Shown: one piece after another, positions 34,259 to 43,461 of the stretch
How the letters are laid out: every line of letters begins with the position of its first letter
How positions within the stretch are numbered: position 1 is the stretch's first letter
Source: Cellulomonas sp. NS3
GTDB taxonomy: Bacteria; Actinomycetota; Actinomycetes; Actinomycetales; Cellulomonadaceae
Length of the DNA: 64,000 nucleotides
Direction of reading: 5' to 3'
Assembly: GCF_024757985.1 (NCBI RefSeq)
Contig: NZ_CP103289.1
Location: 1,922,001-1,986,000, forward strand
The notes under the pieces: generated by a model
Told to the model about the DNA's origin: nothing
Database searches by the model: none
Seen by the model: the letters and a program-made list of their open reading frames with translations, nothing else
Made by a program: the position numbers and the translations under genes

Positions 34259-36538
34259 GTGCCTGAGCCCGTCGTCCCGTCCTCCGCCGCGCCCGCGGCG
34301 AAGTCCCCGGGCGGACGTAGCGCCCGAGCCCGGGCCGTGCGCCCGTCGACGGGGACGGCGTCGGTCGACGAGCTGCTCGACCTCGCGGTCGGCGTGCTCG
34401 GCGGGGGTCGGCGCGACGGCCAGCACGAGATGGCGAACGCGGTCGCGGAGACGATCGGCTCGGGCAAGCACCTGCTCGTGCAGGCCGGGACCGGCACGGG
34501 CAAGTCGCTCGGGTACCTCGTGCCCGCGGTGCGGCACGCGGTCCTCGAGGACGAGCACGTCGTGGTCTCGACGGCGACGCTCGCGCTGCAGCGCCAGGTC
34601 GTGACCCGGGACCTGCCGCTCGTCGCGCAGGCGCTCGCCCCCCGCCTGCCACGGCCCCCGCGCATCGCGCTGCTCAAGGGCTGGCACAACTACGTCTGCC
34701 TGCACAAGGTCGCGGGCGGCTACCCGGCGGACGAGCCGGGCACGCTGTTCGACCTCGGCGACCACGCGGGCGCGGCCGACCACCCCGCCCCCGAGCCGGG
34801 CACCGCGGAGAGCCCGCGCGGGGCCGCGAGCCTCGGCGAGCAGGTCGTGCGGCTGCGCGAGTGGGCCGAGCAGACCGCGACCGGCGACCGCGACGACCTC
34901 GTGCCGGGCGTGAGCGAGCGCGCGTGGCGCCAGGTGTCCGTCACGAAGATGGAGTGCCTCGGCACGCGCTGCCCGCTCATCGACGACTGCTTCCCGGAGA
35001 AGGCGCGCGTGCTCTCGCGCGAGGCGGACGTCGTCGTGACGAACCACGCGATGCTCGGCATCGCCGCCTCGGGCTCCCCGAACGTGCTCCCGGAGCACGA
35101 GGTGGTGATCGTCGACGAGGCGCACGAGCTCACCGACCGCGTGACCGCGCAGGCGACCGCCGAGCTGTCGGTCGCGATCGTCGAGCACGCGGCCCGGCTC
35201 GCGCGCCGGCACGGCGGCATCCTCACGACGGACCTGGACGCGGCGAGCGCGGCGCTCGGGTCGGTCCTCGTCCAGCTGCCCGAGGGTCGGTTCCCCGACG
35301 GCCTGCCGCCCGGGGCGCTCGAGGCGGTCGCGGCCGTCCGGGACGCCGCGCGCGGCCTGCTCACGGCGCTCAAGCCCGAGCCGGCAGCGGCCAAGGCCGG
35401 TGCCGGCGCGGACGGCGGCTCCAAGATGGCGATGTCGACGATGCTGGCGCTGTTCGAGGTCGCCGAGCGGATGGCGGCGGACCCGGACCAGAACCGCCAC
35501 ACCGTGCTGTGGTGCGCACGCGGCGACACCGGACGCGGCGGGGCGATGACGCGACTGTACGCCGCCCCGCTGTCCGTCAACGGGCTCATCCGCACGCACG
35601 TGCTCGCGGGGCGGTCGAGCGTGCTCACGTCGGCGACCCTCGCGCTCGGCGGGACGTTCGCGCCGATCGCCCGCTCGCTCGGGCTCGAGGGCCGCACCGA
35701 CGCCGAGCCGCAGGGTCCGCAGCACCTCGCGTCGTCCGACGTGGAGGACCTCGCGGCGCGCGTGGACGCCGACGGGGCGAGCGGCACCGGGAGCACGCTC
35801 GCCGTCCCGGCGTCCGCACCGCCCGGGACGCCGCCGCCCGGCGACCCGCTGCCGTGGCGCGGGCTGGACGTGGGCAGCCCGTTCGACTACCCGCGCCAGG
35901 GGATCCTCTACATCGCGCGCCACCTCCCGCCGCCCGGGCGCGAGCCCGCGACCGACGCCCAGCTCGACGAGATCGCCGCGCTCATCGAGGCGGCCGGCGG
36001 GCGCACGCTGGGGCTCTTCTCCTCGCGACGGGCCGCGGACGCGGTCGCCGCGGCGATGCGCGAGCGGCTCGACGTCCCGGTGCTCGCGCAGGGCGAGGAC
36101 CAGCTGCCGACGCTCGTGCGCGACTTCGCCGCGGACGAGCGCACGTGCCTGTTCGGGACGCTCTCGCTCTGGCAGGGCGTCGACGTCCCGGGGCCGTCGT
36201 GCCAGCTCGTGCTGATCGACCGGATCCCCTTCCCCCGCCCGGACGACCCCGTGCGGTCGGCCCGCTCCGAGGCGGTCGCCGCGTCGGGCGGCAACGGCTT
36301 CATGGCGGTCTCGGCGACGCACGCCGCGCTGCTGCTCGCGCAGGGCGCGGGGCGCCTCATCCGGGGCGTCGACGACCGCGGGGTCGTCGCGGTGCTCGAC
36401 CCGCGGCTCGCGACGGCGCGCTACGGCGACTTCCTCACCCGGTCGCTCCCCGGCTTCTGGCGGACCACCGACCGGGGGGTCGTCGAGGCCGCGCTGCGCC
36501 GCCTGGACGGACGCGTCGGCACCGGCGCGAGCAACTAG
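34259..36538 (+). CDS. dinG: DinG/XPD-type ATP-dependent DNA helicase
   Basis: A 759-residue superfamily 2 5'-3' helicase with an iron-sulfur cluster. Walker A is AGTGTGKS (residues 76-83), the DEAH box is in VVIVDEAHELTD, and motif VI is in LLAQGAGRLIRG. Four cysteines suited to the cluster occur in NYVCLHK, MECLGTRC and DDCFPEK. The GTG start is 6 bases after TAGGCT (34247-34252), with no ribosome-binding site. No LexA box is seen nearby, so unlike E. coli dinG it may not be SOS-controlled. A Pro-rich stretch near residues 515-530 is variable. Confidence 0.92.
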   Translation: MPEPVVPSSAAPAAKSPGGRSARARAVRPSTGTASVDELLDLAVGVLGGGRRDGQHEMANAVAETIGSGKHLLVQAGTGTGKSLGYLVPAVRHAVLEDEHVVVSTATLALQRQVVTRDLPLVAQALAPRLPRPPRIALLKGWHNYVCLHKVAGGYPADEPGTLFDLGDHAGAADHPAPEPGTAESPRGAASLGEQVVRLREWAEQTATGDRDDLVPGVSERAWRQVSVTKMECLGTRCPLIDDCFPEKARVLSREADVVVTNHAMLGIAASGSPNVLPEHEVVIVDEAHELTDRVTAQATAELSVAIVEHAARLARRHGGILTTDLDAASAALGSVLVQLPEGRFPDGLPPGALEAVAAVRDAARGLLTALKPEPAAAKAGAGADGGSKMAMSTMLALFEVAERMAADPDQNRHTVLWCARGDTGRGGAMTRLYAAPLSVNGLIRTHVLAGRSSVLTSATLALGGTFAPIARSLGLEGRTDAEPQGPQHLASSDVEDLAARVDADGASGTGSTLAVPASAPPGTPPPGDPLPWRGLDVGSPFDYPRQGILYIARHLPPPGREPATDAQLDEIAALIEAAGGRTLGLFSSRRAADAVAAAMRERLDVPVLAQGEDQLPTLVRDFAADERTCLFGTLSLWQGVDVPGPSCQLVLIDRIPFPRPDDPVRSARSEAVAASGGNGFMAVSATHAALLLAQGAGRLIRGVDDRGVVAVLDPRLATARYGDFLTRSLPGFWRTTDRGVVEAALRRLDGRVGTGASN

Positions 36539-36546
36539 CCTGATCA

Positions 36547-36564
36547 CGACGCCCACGGGCGTCG
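36547..36564 (+). terminator. Short hairpin between dinG and ldh
   Basis: CGACGCCC (36547-36554) and GGGCGTCG (36557-36564) are inverted repeats with only 2 bases between, so about 6-7 bp can pair. It follows the dinG stop by 8 bases and could end that transcript before ldh. A modest candidate. Confidence 0.4.
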
Positions 36565-36596
36565 GGGCCGCGGGGGCCCACCGGTGAGGAGGACGC

Positions 36597-37601
36597 GTGA
36601 GCGAGAACGACGGGGACGACCTGGGGCTGACGGGTGTGACCGCGGGCCAGGTGCGACGGACCAGCAAGCTCGCGATCGTCGGGGCCGGCGCGGTCGGCTC
36701 GACGATGGCGTACGCGGCCCTCATGCGCGGCGCGGCGCGCAGCGTCGCGCTCTACGACATCAACAAGGCGAAGGTCGAGGCCGAGGCGCTCGACCTGGGG
36801 CACGGCATCCAGTTCATGCCGATGGCCGAGGTGGTCGGCTCCGACGACATCGCGGTCTGCACCGGCGCGGACGTCGTCGTGGTCACGGCCGGTGCGAAGC
36901 AGAAGCCCGGGCAGAGCCGCATCGACCTCGCCGAGGCGACGATCTCGCTCGTCGGCAAGATCCTCCCGCCGCTCGTCGAGGTCGCGCCCGACGCGGTCTA
37001 CATCATGGTCACCAACCCGGTCGACATCGTGACGTACGCCGCCCTGCAGCAGTCGGGCCTCCCGCCGACGCAGATGTTCGGCTCCGGCACGGTGCTCGAC
37101 TCCTCGCGGCTGCGCTACCTCATCGCGAAGCAGACCGGCGTCGCGGTGCAGAACGTGCACGCGTACGTCGCGGGGGAGCACGGCGACACCGAGCTCCCGC
37201 TCTGGAGCTCCGCGACGATCGGGGCCGTGCCGCTACTCGAGTGGAACGGCATCAACGGGCGAGGGCCGCTCACCTCGGAGGTGCGCGACGGCATCGCGCG
37301 CGAGGTCGTCGAGTCCGCGTACCGGATCATCGAGGGCAAGGGGGCGACGAACTACGCGGTCGCCCTCGCCGGGTCCCGCATCATCGAGGCCGTCATCAAG
37401 GATGAGCAGCGCATCCTGCCGGTCTCCTCGCTGCTCGACGGGTACCACGGCATCCGCGACGTGTGCCTCTCCGTCCCGGCGCTCGTGGGTCGCGACGGCG
37501 TCGGCGAGCGGCTCGAGGTGCCGATGTCGGCGGACGAGCTCGCCGGGCTGCGCCGCTCGGCCGAGACGCTGCGCGCGGTGGCCCGCCGCTTCGGGTTCTG
37601 A
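36597..37601 (+). CDS. ldh: L-lactate dehydrogenase
   Basis: A 334-residue NAD-dependent enzyme that interconverts pyruvate and lactate. The NAD site is KLAIVGAGAVGSTMAYAAL (about residues 23-41). The catalytic loop is GAKQKPGQSRIDL, and the active-site His lies in GEHGDTELPLWS. Gln (AKQKPGQ) rather than Arg in the loop supports lactate over malate dehydrogenase. The N-terminal 20 residues are acidic and variable. GTG at 36597 follows AGGAGGAC. A terminator hairpin follows at 37626-37665. Confidence 0.95.
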   Translation: MSENDGDDLGLTGVTAGQVRRTSKLAIVGAGAVGSTMAYAALMRGAARSVALYDINKAKVEAEALDLGHGIQFMPMAEVVGSDDIAVCTGADVVVVTAGAKQKPGQSRIDLAEATISLVGKILPPLVEVAPDAVYIMVTNPVDIVTYAALQQSGLPPTQMFGSGTVLDSSRLRYLIAKQTGVAVQNVHAYVAGEHGDTELPLWSSATIGAVPLLEWNGINGRGPLTSEVRDGIAREVVESAYRIIEGKGATNYAVALAGSRIIEAVIKDEQRILPVSSLLDGYHGIRDVCLSVPALVGRDGVGERLEVPMSADELAGLRRSAETLRAVARRFGF

Positions 37602-37625
37602 CCCGGGCGCACGCGTCCGGACGAC

Positions 37626-37665
37626 GACGGCCGCCCCTCCGCTGATCGCGGGGAGGGCGGCCGTC
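37626..37665. terminator. Hairpin terminator between ldh and convergent lexA
   Basis: GACGGCCGCCC (37626-37636) pairs perfectly with GGGCGGCCGTC (37655-37665), an 11-bp stem with an 18-base loop that may pair further (CTCC / GGGG). It is flanked by TCGTTCG. It begins 24 bases after the ldh stop and could also stop lexA transcripts from the other side. Confidence 0.7.
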
Positions 37666-37792
37666 TCGTTCGTCGGGGCGCGACTCGTCGGTGCGGGCCT
37701 CGCCGGTGCAGGTCCGGGGTGCTCCCGGCGCCCACGTGAGCCGGCAGGCGGCACCTCGCGGGCGCCGGCGTGGGTCGGCGACCGGCGCCGGG

Positions 37793-38587
37793 TCAGAGGC
37801 TGCGGAGCACGCTCACGACCCGGCCCAGCACCTGGGCGTCGTCCCCCGGGATCGGGGCGTAGGCCGCGTTGTGGGGGAGCAGCCACACGTGCCCGTCGGC
37901 GCGCTTGAACGTCTTGACGGTCGCCTCGCCGTCGATCATCGCGGCGACGATCTCGCCGTTCTCGGCGACGGGCTGACGCCGCACCACGACCCAGTCGCCG
38001 TCGCAGATGGCGGCCTCGACCATCGAGTCCCCCTGGACCTTGAGCAGGAACAGGTCGCCGTCGCCGACGAGCTGGCGCGGCAGCGGGAAGACGTCCTCGA
38101 CGACCTGCTCGGCGAGGATCGGACCACCGGCCGCGATCCGGCCGACGACGGGGACGTACGACGGAGCCGGTGCGGAGTCCCGCGCGGCGCTGTCCTCGTC
38201 GCCCAGCCCGGCGGAGGCCGTCGCGGTGACGCTCGGCGCCGACCACGTCGTGACCCCGCGCGAGTCGTCCGGCTGCACGACCTCGATCGCCCGTGGCCGG
38301 TTCGGGTCGCGACGCAGGTAGCCCTTGCGCTCGAGCGCCATGAGCTGGTGCTTGACGCTCGACGGGCTCGTCAGCCCGACCGAGTCGCCGATCTCGCGCA
38401 TGCTCGGCGGGTAGCCGCGCGACTCGACGGAGGTGCGGATCGTCTCGAGCACGAGCCGCTGGCGTGCCGTGAGCCCGTCGCCGTCCGGGGCAGCGTCGGG
38501 CAGCGCGTGCACCGACGCCAGGGCGCCACGGGCCGCGCCGCCCGGGGCGTCCGCCGCCCTCTCCTCGGTCCCGCGCTGCTTCGCCAC
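37793..38587 (-). CDS. lexA: SOS repressor LexA
   Basis: A 264-residue repressor, longer than E. coli LexA (202) owing to an N-terminal extension of about 37 residues and a linker of about 40. The winged helix reads [20 protein letters not shown] (residues 58-77). The peptidase domain has the Ala153-Gly154 cleavage bond in [12 protein letters not shown], nucleophile Ser188 in QGDSMVEAA and Lys225 in ATVKTF. It represses genes with CGAAC-N4-GTTCG boxes, including recA and the dinB operon here. A promoter with TTGATC (38690-38685), 17 bp, TAGGCT (38667-38662) overlaps the box at 38688-38701, so it is autoregulated. Confidence 0.97.
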   Translation of the reverse strand: MAKQRGTEERAADAPGGAARGALASVHALPDAAPDGDGLTARQRLVLETIRTSVESRGYPPSMREIGDSVGLTSPSSVKHQLMALERKGYLRRDPNRPRAIEVVQPDDSRGVTTWSAPSVTATASAGLGDEDSAARDSAPAPSYVPVVGRIAAGGPILAEQVVEDVFPLPRQLVGDGDLFLLKVQGDSMVEAAICDGDWVVVRRQPVAENGEIVAAMIDGEATVKTFKRADGHVWLLPHNAAYAPIPGDDAQVLGRVVSVLRSL

Positions 38588-38687
38588 CGTCGCCTCCAGA
38601 TGTATCGGTGCTGGCCAGCGCCCGTGTCAGTGCCTCGTGGTGCGCTGTCTCCTGCGACGTCAGCCTAGGGGAGCAGGGGTGACGGAT

Positions 38688-38701
38688 CAAACATCTGTTC
38701 G
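38688..38701 (-). promoter_or_regulatory. LexA box of the lexA promoter
   Basis: Read towards lexA it is CGAACAGATGTTTG, one base off the perfect CGAAC-N4-GTTCG. Its end overlaps the -35 TTGATC (38690-38685), so bound LexA should block its own promoter. The slightly weakened half-site is typical of an autoregulated repressor. Confidence 0.75.
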
Positions 38702-38754
38702 AGCGTGTCTCGACATCCCGCGACGCGGGGTGGTAGAACCGTACAAGCGTTCGA

Positions 38755-38768
38755 CGAACACGTGTTCG
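38755..38768 (+). promoter_or_regulatory. LexA box of the LysM gene
   Basis: CGAACACGTGTTCG is a perfect symmetric LexA box, 44 bp before the LysM-protein ATG and about 54 bp from the box facing lexA. Weak candidate promoter hexamers TCGACA (38710-38715) and TAGAAC (38734-38739) lie upstream, with 18 bp between, so LexA would block just downstream of the transcription start. Confidence 0.85.
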
Positions 38769-38811
38769 AACCCGCGCGGGGAGCGCGGGGTCGACGAGGG
38801 AGGGTGGCGGC

Positions 38812-39390
38812 ATGGGTGCGATGGTGATCTCCACGGCAGCGCGCGGCTCGGACGTGCGTGGCGGGAGCGCAGCAGCACGGGCGCGCGAGGCGTGGTTCGC
38901 CGCGCCGGAGGCGCAGGTGGCGGCAGTCCCGACGCCGCGGCGCGCGCGACCCGTCGCCCCGGCGCGTGACGGCGTGCGGGTCCGGAGCGCCGCGGCACCC
39001 GGGCGCGCCGCGGCGGCTGCTCCGGCGCGACCCGCGACCGCCTCGCTCCGGCGCCCGGTCGCCGCGGCGCACCGCTCGACCGTCGTCCCGGCCGAGGAGC
39101 GCCCGCTCCGCCTGACGCGCCGCGGCCGGCTCGTGGTCCTGCTGCTCGCCGCGCTCGTCCTGATCGCGGGCGTGCAGGGCGGCCAGGCCCTCGCGGACGG
39201 GCCCTCGCGTGCGCTCGAGGTGACGACGTACACGGTCGGCGCCGGCGAGACCCTGTGGGAGATCGCCGCGGAGAGCGCCCTTCCTGGTGAGGACGTCCGG
39301 GACGTCGTCCTCGAGCTCCAGTCGCTCAACGGGCTGACGACGGCGGGCCTGGACGCGGGCCAGGAGCTCATCCTCCCCGTTCAGCGCTGA
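38812..39390 (+). CDS. SOS-inducible LysM membrane protein (Rv2719c/DivS-position)
   Basis: A 192-residue protein: a basic, Ala/Pro-rich cytoplasmic N-terminus (1-103), one membrane helix (about 106-124), and a C-terminal LysM domain outside (139-189: [20 protein letters not shown] ... [19 protein letters not shown]). It sits divergent from lexA with a perfect LexA box, the position of mycobacterial Rv2719c (ChiZ) and corynebacterial divS, which halt division during DNA damage. Sequence similarity beyond the LysM is weak, so the division-inhibitor role is inferred from position and regulation. No hydrolase motif is seen. Confidence 0.85.
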   Translation: MGAMVISTAARGSDVRGGSAAARAREAWFAAPEAQVAAVPTPRRARPVAPARDGVRVRSAAAPGRAAAAAPARPATASLRRPVAAAHRSTVVPAEERPLRLTRRGRLVVLLLAALVLIAGVQGGQALADGPSRALEVTTYTVGAGETLWEIAAESALPGEDVRDVVLELQSLNGLTTAGLDAGQELILPVQR

Positions 39391-39461
39391 GGCCTTCCCG
39401 GTCCGGCGCTGAGGCGCGGCGCTGTTGCGTCGTCGCCGCGCGAGCGCCTAGGTTCTCAGGC

Positions 39462-40013
39462 GTGCACTGCCCCTTCTGCCGACACGGGGACTCCCGCGTC
39501 GTCGACTCCCGGACCTCCGACGACGGCTCCTCGATCCGTCGTCGCCGTCAGTGCCCCCAGTGCAACCGTCGCTTCACGACCGTCGAGACGGCGAGCCTCT
39601 CGGTGGTCAAGCGCTCCGGGGCCACCGAGCCGTTCAGCCGCGAGAAGGTCATCAACGGCGTCCGCAAGGCGTGCCAGGGCCGGCCGGTGAGCGAGGACGA
39701 CCTCGCGCTGCTCGCCCAGCGCGTCGAGGAGACCATCCGGTCGAGCGGGAGCGCCGAGCTCGACGCCTACGAGATCGGGCTCACGATCCTGGGTCCGCTG
39801 CGTGAGCTCGACGAGGTCGCCTACCTGCGCTTCGCGAGCGTCTACCAGGCGTTCAGCTCCCTCGAGGACTTCGAGGCGGCGATCACCGTGCTCCGCGCGG
39901 ACCACGAGGCAGCACGCGCGGCGGCGTCGAGCGACGAGCCCGCGGCGGGGGAGCCCGGCACCGAGCCCGAGGCGTCGCCGTCGGGTGCCGGGCGGTCGGG
40001 CCCGTCGGCCTGA
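39462..40013 (+). CDS. nrdR: Transcriptional repressor NrdR
   Basis: A 183-residue ATP/dATP-sensing repressor of ribonucleotide reductase genes. The N-terminal zinc ribbon is [15 protein letters not shown] ... [10 protein letters not shown], followed by the ATP-cone ([34 protein letters not shown]). The C-terminal 35 residues are a Pro/Gly/Ser-rich tail absent from E. coli NrdR. TAGGTT (39449-39454) lies 7 bases before the GTG, so it is probably leaderless. No ribonucleotide reductase gene is in the window. Confidence 0.95.
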   Translation: MHCPFCRHGDSRVVDSRTSDDGSSIRRRRQCPQCNRRFTTVETASLSVVKRSGATEPFSREKVINGVRKACQGRPVSEDDLALLAQRVEETIRSSGSAELDAYEIGLTILGPLRELDEVAYLRFASVYQAFSSLEDFEAAITVLRADHEAARAAASSDEPAAGEPGTEPEASPSGAGRSGPSA

Positions 40014-40028
40014 ACCTGTGGGTCGGCG

Positions 40029-41732
40029 TCAGGCGGACGCGTCGCCGGCGAGCACCCGCTCGCGCACGACGCGGCGCAGCACCTTCCCGATCTGCGAGCG
40101 CGGCAGCTCGGTCATGATGACGAGCTCCCGCGGCACGGCGTAGCGCGCGAGGCGCTGCTCGCACCAGGCCCGGACGGCGGCCACGTCGAGGGTCCGCGCC
40201 GGGTCGTCCAGCACGACGGCCGCGACGACCTTCTCCCCGAGGTCGCCCCCGGGGACGCCGACCACCGCGACGTCGGCGACGCCCGGCATGGTCCGGAGGT
40301 GGTCCTCGACCTGCGACGGGTACACCTTGAAGCCGCCGGCGATGATCATCTCCTTGATGCGGTCCACGAGCGTGACGACGCCGTCGTCGTCCATCGTGAC
40401 GACGTCCCCGGTGCGGAGCCAGCCGCCGTCGAGGAGCTGCTCCGCGGTCTCCTCCGGGCGCTGCCAGTAGCCCGAGAACACCTGCGGCCCGCGCACGAGC
40501 AGCTCCCCGCGCTCGCCCGACGCGACGTCGCGCGTGGGGTCCTCGGGGTCGACGATGCGGATGTCGGTGCTCGGGAACGGCAGCCCGAGCGCGCCGGGGC
40601 GGCGGTCCGGGGTGCACGGGTTGCCGAGCGCGACGGGGGACGTCTCGGTCATGCCGTAGCCCTCGATGAGGAGCCCTCCGGTCAGCCGCTCCCACCGCTC
40701 GGCCGTCTCCGCGGGGATCGGCATCGCCCCGGCGATCGCCACACGGATCGAGCGGAGGTCCGTGCCGCGCTCCTCCGCGGCGCGGGCCACGCGGTCGAAC
40801 ATCGGGGCCACGCCCGGCATGAACGTCGCGGGCCGTCGAGCCTGGGCGCGCAGCACGGCGTCCGGGTCGAACGTGGGGAACGCGACGAGGGTGGCTCCGA
40901 CGCGCGTGGCGAACGCCAGGCAGAGCGTCAGGCCGAACGCGTGGAAGAACGGCAGGGCGCCGTAGATCGTCTCGGAGCCGCTGCCGAGCCCGGTCCAGAC
41001 GGCGCCCTGGACGGCGTTCGCGACGAGGTTGCGGTGCGTCAGGACGGCGCCCTTGGGCGTGCCGGTGGTGCCGCCGGTGTACTGCAGGAGCGCGACGTCG
41101 CCCGCCTCCGGGAACGGGTGGCCGGGGTCGAGCGGCTCGGCGTGCGCGAGGACGTCGTGCCAGCGCAGCGCGCCGGCGGGGACCGGTCCGCGCATCTTGG
41201 CTCGCGTCCGGCGAGCGGCCGGCACCGGCAGGGTGAGCGCGAGGCGGGAGCGCCAGGGCAGGTCGCGCGAGATGTCGACCGCGAGGAGGGTCGTGACCGC
41301 GGTGCGTGCCCGGACCTCGGCGACGCGAGCGGCGGTCTGCTCCCAGCACAGGGCGACCGTGGCGCCGGAGTCGTGCAGCTGGTGCTCGAGCTCGCCCGCG
41401 GAGTAGGTGGGGTTGTGCTCGACCACGACGGCGCCCAGGCGCAGCACGGCCCAGAACGCGACGACGTGCGCGCGGCCGTTGGGCAGGGCGATCGCCACGC
41501 GGTCGCCGGCGCGGACCCCCAGCCCGTGCAGCGCCCCGGCGGCGCGCTCGACCTCGGTGAGGAGCTCGGCGTAGGTCGTCTCGCGGCCGAGGAAGTCGAC
41601 GGCGACCCGGTCGGGGTGCTGCTCGGCGGCGCGCACGAGGCTGGCGACGAGCGGCTCGTCGGGCACCTCGATCTCCGCGGGCGTGCCGGGTGCGTAGGAG
41701 GCGAGCCAGGGCCGGTCGGGCGTCGTGGTCAC
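40029..41732 (-). CDS. Long-chain fatty-acid--CoA ligase / AMP-binding enzyme
   Basis: A 567-residue ANL-superfamily acyl-CoA synthetase. The AMP-binding P-loop is LLQYTGGTTGTPKGAVLTHRN, later motifs are GYGMTETSP and GWLRTGDVVTMDDDG, and the catalytic lysine motif is PRSQIGKVLRR near the end. It activates a carboxylic acid, probably a fatty acid, as the CoA thioester. The GTG at 41732 lies 6 bases after TACGCT (41744-41739). A palindrome at 41742-41765 covers the promoter, so expression is probably controlled by a fatty-acid-type repressor encoded elsewhere. Its chain-length preference is unknown. Confidence 0.9.
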   Translation of the reverse strand: MTTTPDRPWLASYAPGTPAEIEVPDEPLVASLVRAAEQHPDRVAVDFLGRETTYAELLTEVERAAGALHGLGVRAGDRVAIALPNGRAHVVAFWAVLRLGAVVVEHNPTYSAGELEHQLHDSGATVALCWEQTAARVAEVRARTAVTTLLAVDISRDLPWRSRLALTLPVPAARRTRAKMRGPVPAGALRWHDVLAHAEPLDPGHPFPEAGDVALLQYTGGTTGTPKGAVLTHRNLVANAVQGAVWTGLGSGSETIYGALPFFHAFGLTLCLAFATRVGATLVAFPTFDPDAVLRAQARRPATFMPGVAPMFDRVARAAEERGTDLRSIRVAIAGAMPIPAETAERWERLTGGLLIEGYGMTETSPVALGNPCTPDRRPGALGLPFPSTDIRIVDPEDPTRDVASGERGELLVRGPQVFSGYWQRPEETAEQLLDGGWLRTGDVVTMDDDGVVTLVDRIKEMIIAGGFKVYPSQVEDHLRTMPGVADVAVVGVPGGDLGEKVVAAVVLDDPARTLDVAAVRAWCEQRLARYAVPRELVIMTELPRSQIGKVLRRVVRERVLAGDASA

Positions 41733-41738
41733 TACGCG

Positions 41739-41765
41739 AGCGTAACTTACGGAGGCGTAGGTTAC
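41739..41765 (-). promoter_or_regulatory. Palindromic operator over the acyl-CoA ligase promoter
   Basis: GTAACTTACG (41742-41751) and CGTAGGTTAC (41756-41765) form a 10-bp inverted repeat with 9 of 10 matches and a 4-bp centre. The -10 hexamer TACGCT (41744-41739) overlaps it. TTAC/GTAA palindromes like this are typical of TetR-type fatty-acid regulators in actinobacteria. No such regulator gene is adjacent. Confidence 0.65.
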
Positions 41766-41940
41766 TGATGGGTACGCCGGGTGGTCTTCGCCGCACGCGA
41801 CGGCACGAGCGGCGACCGGAGCCCCCGGTGCCGAAACCGGTTGGCTTTGCACGTCCGACTCGGGGAGGCTGGCCCTGCAGCGCAGCGACCCGCTCCGCCG
41901 GCCGGGCTTCCCGGACCCACCACGACGAGGAGGTACCGCG

Positions 41941-42141
41941 ATGGCGGAGCACGACGAGAGCACGACGACCGAGCAGGTCGCCCAGGACGCCAAGGCGAAG
42001 TTCCGCGAAGCGCTCGACCGCAAGAAGGCCGCGGCGCAGCACCGTTCCGCGGACGGCTCGCGCAACACCGGATCCGTGCACGGCTCGGAGACGGCCGGCC
42101 CCGTGCAGCGCCAGTTCCGGCGCAAGTCCGGCTCGGCCTGA
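41941..42141 (+). CDS. DUF5302 family small protein
   Basis: A 66-residue hydrophilic protein, MAEHDESTTTEQVAQDAKAK then FREALDRKKAAAQHRSADGS and a basic, serine-rich end. It has the length and composition of the actinobacterial DUF5302 group. It is probably disordered apart from one helix near residues 10-33. A good GAGGAGGTACC ribosome-binding site precedes the ATG. A 16-bp hairpin follows. Function unknown. Confidence 0.8.
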   Translation: MAEHDESTTTEQVAQDAKAKFREALDRKKAAAQHRSADGSRNTGSVHGSETAGPVQRQFRRKSGSA

Positions 42142-42184
42142 CAACTCGGCGGTGCCCCGCGAGGGGACGCCCGCACCACACGCG

Positions 42185-42220
42185 CGAGGCGCCCGGACGA
42201 TCGCTCGTCCGGGCGCCTCG
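42185..42220. terminator. Perfect 16-bp hairpin terminator
   Basis: CGAGGCGCCCGGACGA (42185-42200) and its exact complement (42205-42220) flank a TCGC tetraloop. It sits 44 bases after DUF5302 and 42 bases beyond the serA stop, between convergent genes, so it can serve both. It is the longest perfect stem in the window. Confidence 0.85.
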
Positions 42221-42261
42221 TGGCGTTCAGGGACCGGGGCGCCGTCGGCCCGGGCCGGTGC

Positions 42262-43461
42262 TCAGGACAGCAGGCGGAGCCGCACCGACTCGGGGCGCGA
42301 GCGCAGCGCGTCGAGCACCGCGTCCTCGACGGGGGCGTCGGTGTCCGTGACGACGTAGCCGATCTCCCCGCGCGTCGCGAGGAGCTGACCGGCGACGTTG
42401 ACGCCGTGCTCGGCGAGCGTCGCGTTGACCGCCGCGAGCACGCCGGGGACGTTGCGGTGCAGGTAGGCGAGACGGTGCGCGCCCGGGGGCTGGTCGAGCG
42501 CCACGTTCGGGAGGTTGACGCTCAGCGTCGTCGAGCCGGTCGCCAGGTAGTCGCGGACCTTGTTCGAGACGAACTGGCCGATCGCCTCCTGCGCCTCCTC
42601 GGTCGACCCGCCCGTGTGCGGCGTGAGGATGACGTTCGGCAGACCCTGGAGCTCCGAGGTGAACGGGTCGCCCTTGCGCTTGGGCTCCGTGGGGAAGACG
42701 TCGACGGCCGCGCCGGCGACGTGGCCCGACACGATCGCGTCGCGCAGGGCCGCGTAGTCGACCACGAAGCCGCGCGAGAGGTTGAGGAAGACCGAGCCGG
42801 GACGCATCCGGGCGATCTGCTTCTCGCCGAACAGGCCGGCGTTCCCGCTGCGCCCGTCGACGTGCAGCGTCACGATGTCCGCGACGTCGAGCAGCTCGTC
42901 GAGCGACTCGGCGCGCCGGGCGTTGCCGAGCGCGAGCTTCTCCGCGGTGTCGTAGAACACCACCGACATGCCGAGGTTCTCGGCGAGCACGGACAGCTGC
43001 GTGCCGATGTTGCCGTAGCCGATGATCCCGAGCGTGCGGCCGCGGATCTCGTGCGCGCCCTCCGCGCTCTTGTTCCACACTCCCGCGTGCATCGCGGAGT
43101 TGAACTCCGTGAGCCGGCGGGTCAGCGCGATGATGTCGGCGATCGCGATCTCGACGACCGAGCGGGTGTTCGAGAACGGCGCGTTGAACGTCGCGACCCC
43201 GCGGTCCGCCGCCGCGGCGAGGTCGATCTGGTTGGTGCCGATGCAGTAGGCGCCGACGGCCAGCAGGTCCGGTGCCTGGGCGATCACGGACTCCGTGACG
43301 TGGGTCTTGGACCGGATGCCCAGGAGGTGGACGCCCTGGAGCGCGTCGACCAGCTCGGACTCGTCGAGCGCTCCGGTGCGCGTGGTCACGTCGAAGCCGG
43401 CGGACTCGAGGATCGTCCGGGCCTGGGGGTGGAGGTTCTCGAGGAGGAGGGCGCGTAGCAC
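42262..43461 (-). CDS. serA: D-3-phosphoglycerate dehydrogenase
   Basis: A 399-residue enzyme for the first step of serine synthesis, in the E. coli-like length class with one C-terminal ACT domain. NAD motif is GRTLGIIGYGNIGTQLS, catalytic Arg is in LNLSRGFVVD, and the His is in LTPHTGGSTEEAQ. The ACT domain (about 325-399: NVPGVLAAVNATLAEHGVNV) likely binds serine for feedback control. The GTG at 43461 gives the conserved start LRALLLENLHP; a longer in-frame start would add an unconserved basic leader. Confidence 0.93.
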   Translation of the reverse strand: MLRALLLENLHPQARTILESAGFDVTTRTGALDESELVDALQGVHLLGIRSKTHVTESVIAQAPDLLAVGAYCIGTNQIDLAAAADRGVATFNAPFSNTRSVVEIAIADIIALTRRLTEFNSAMHAGVWNKSAEGAHEIRGRTLGIIGYGNIGTQLSVLAENLGMSVVFYDTAEKLALGNARRAESLDELLDVADIVTLHVDGRSGNAGLFGEKQIARMRPGSVFLNLSRGFVVDYAALRDAIVSGHVAGAAVDVFPTEPKRKGDPFTSELQGLPNVILTPHTGGSTEEAQEAIGQFVSNKVRDYLATGSTTLSVNLPNVALDQPPGAHRLAYLHRNVPGVLAAVNATLAEHGVNVAGQLLATRGEIGYVVTDTDAPVEDAVLDALRSRPESVRLRLLS

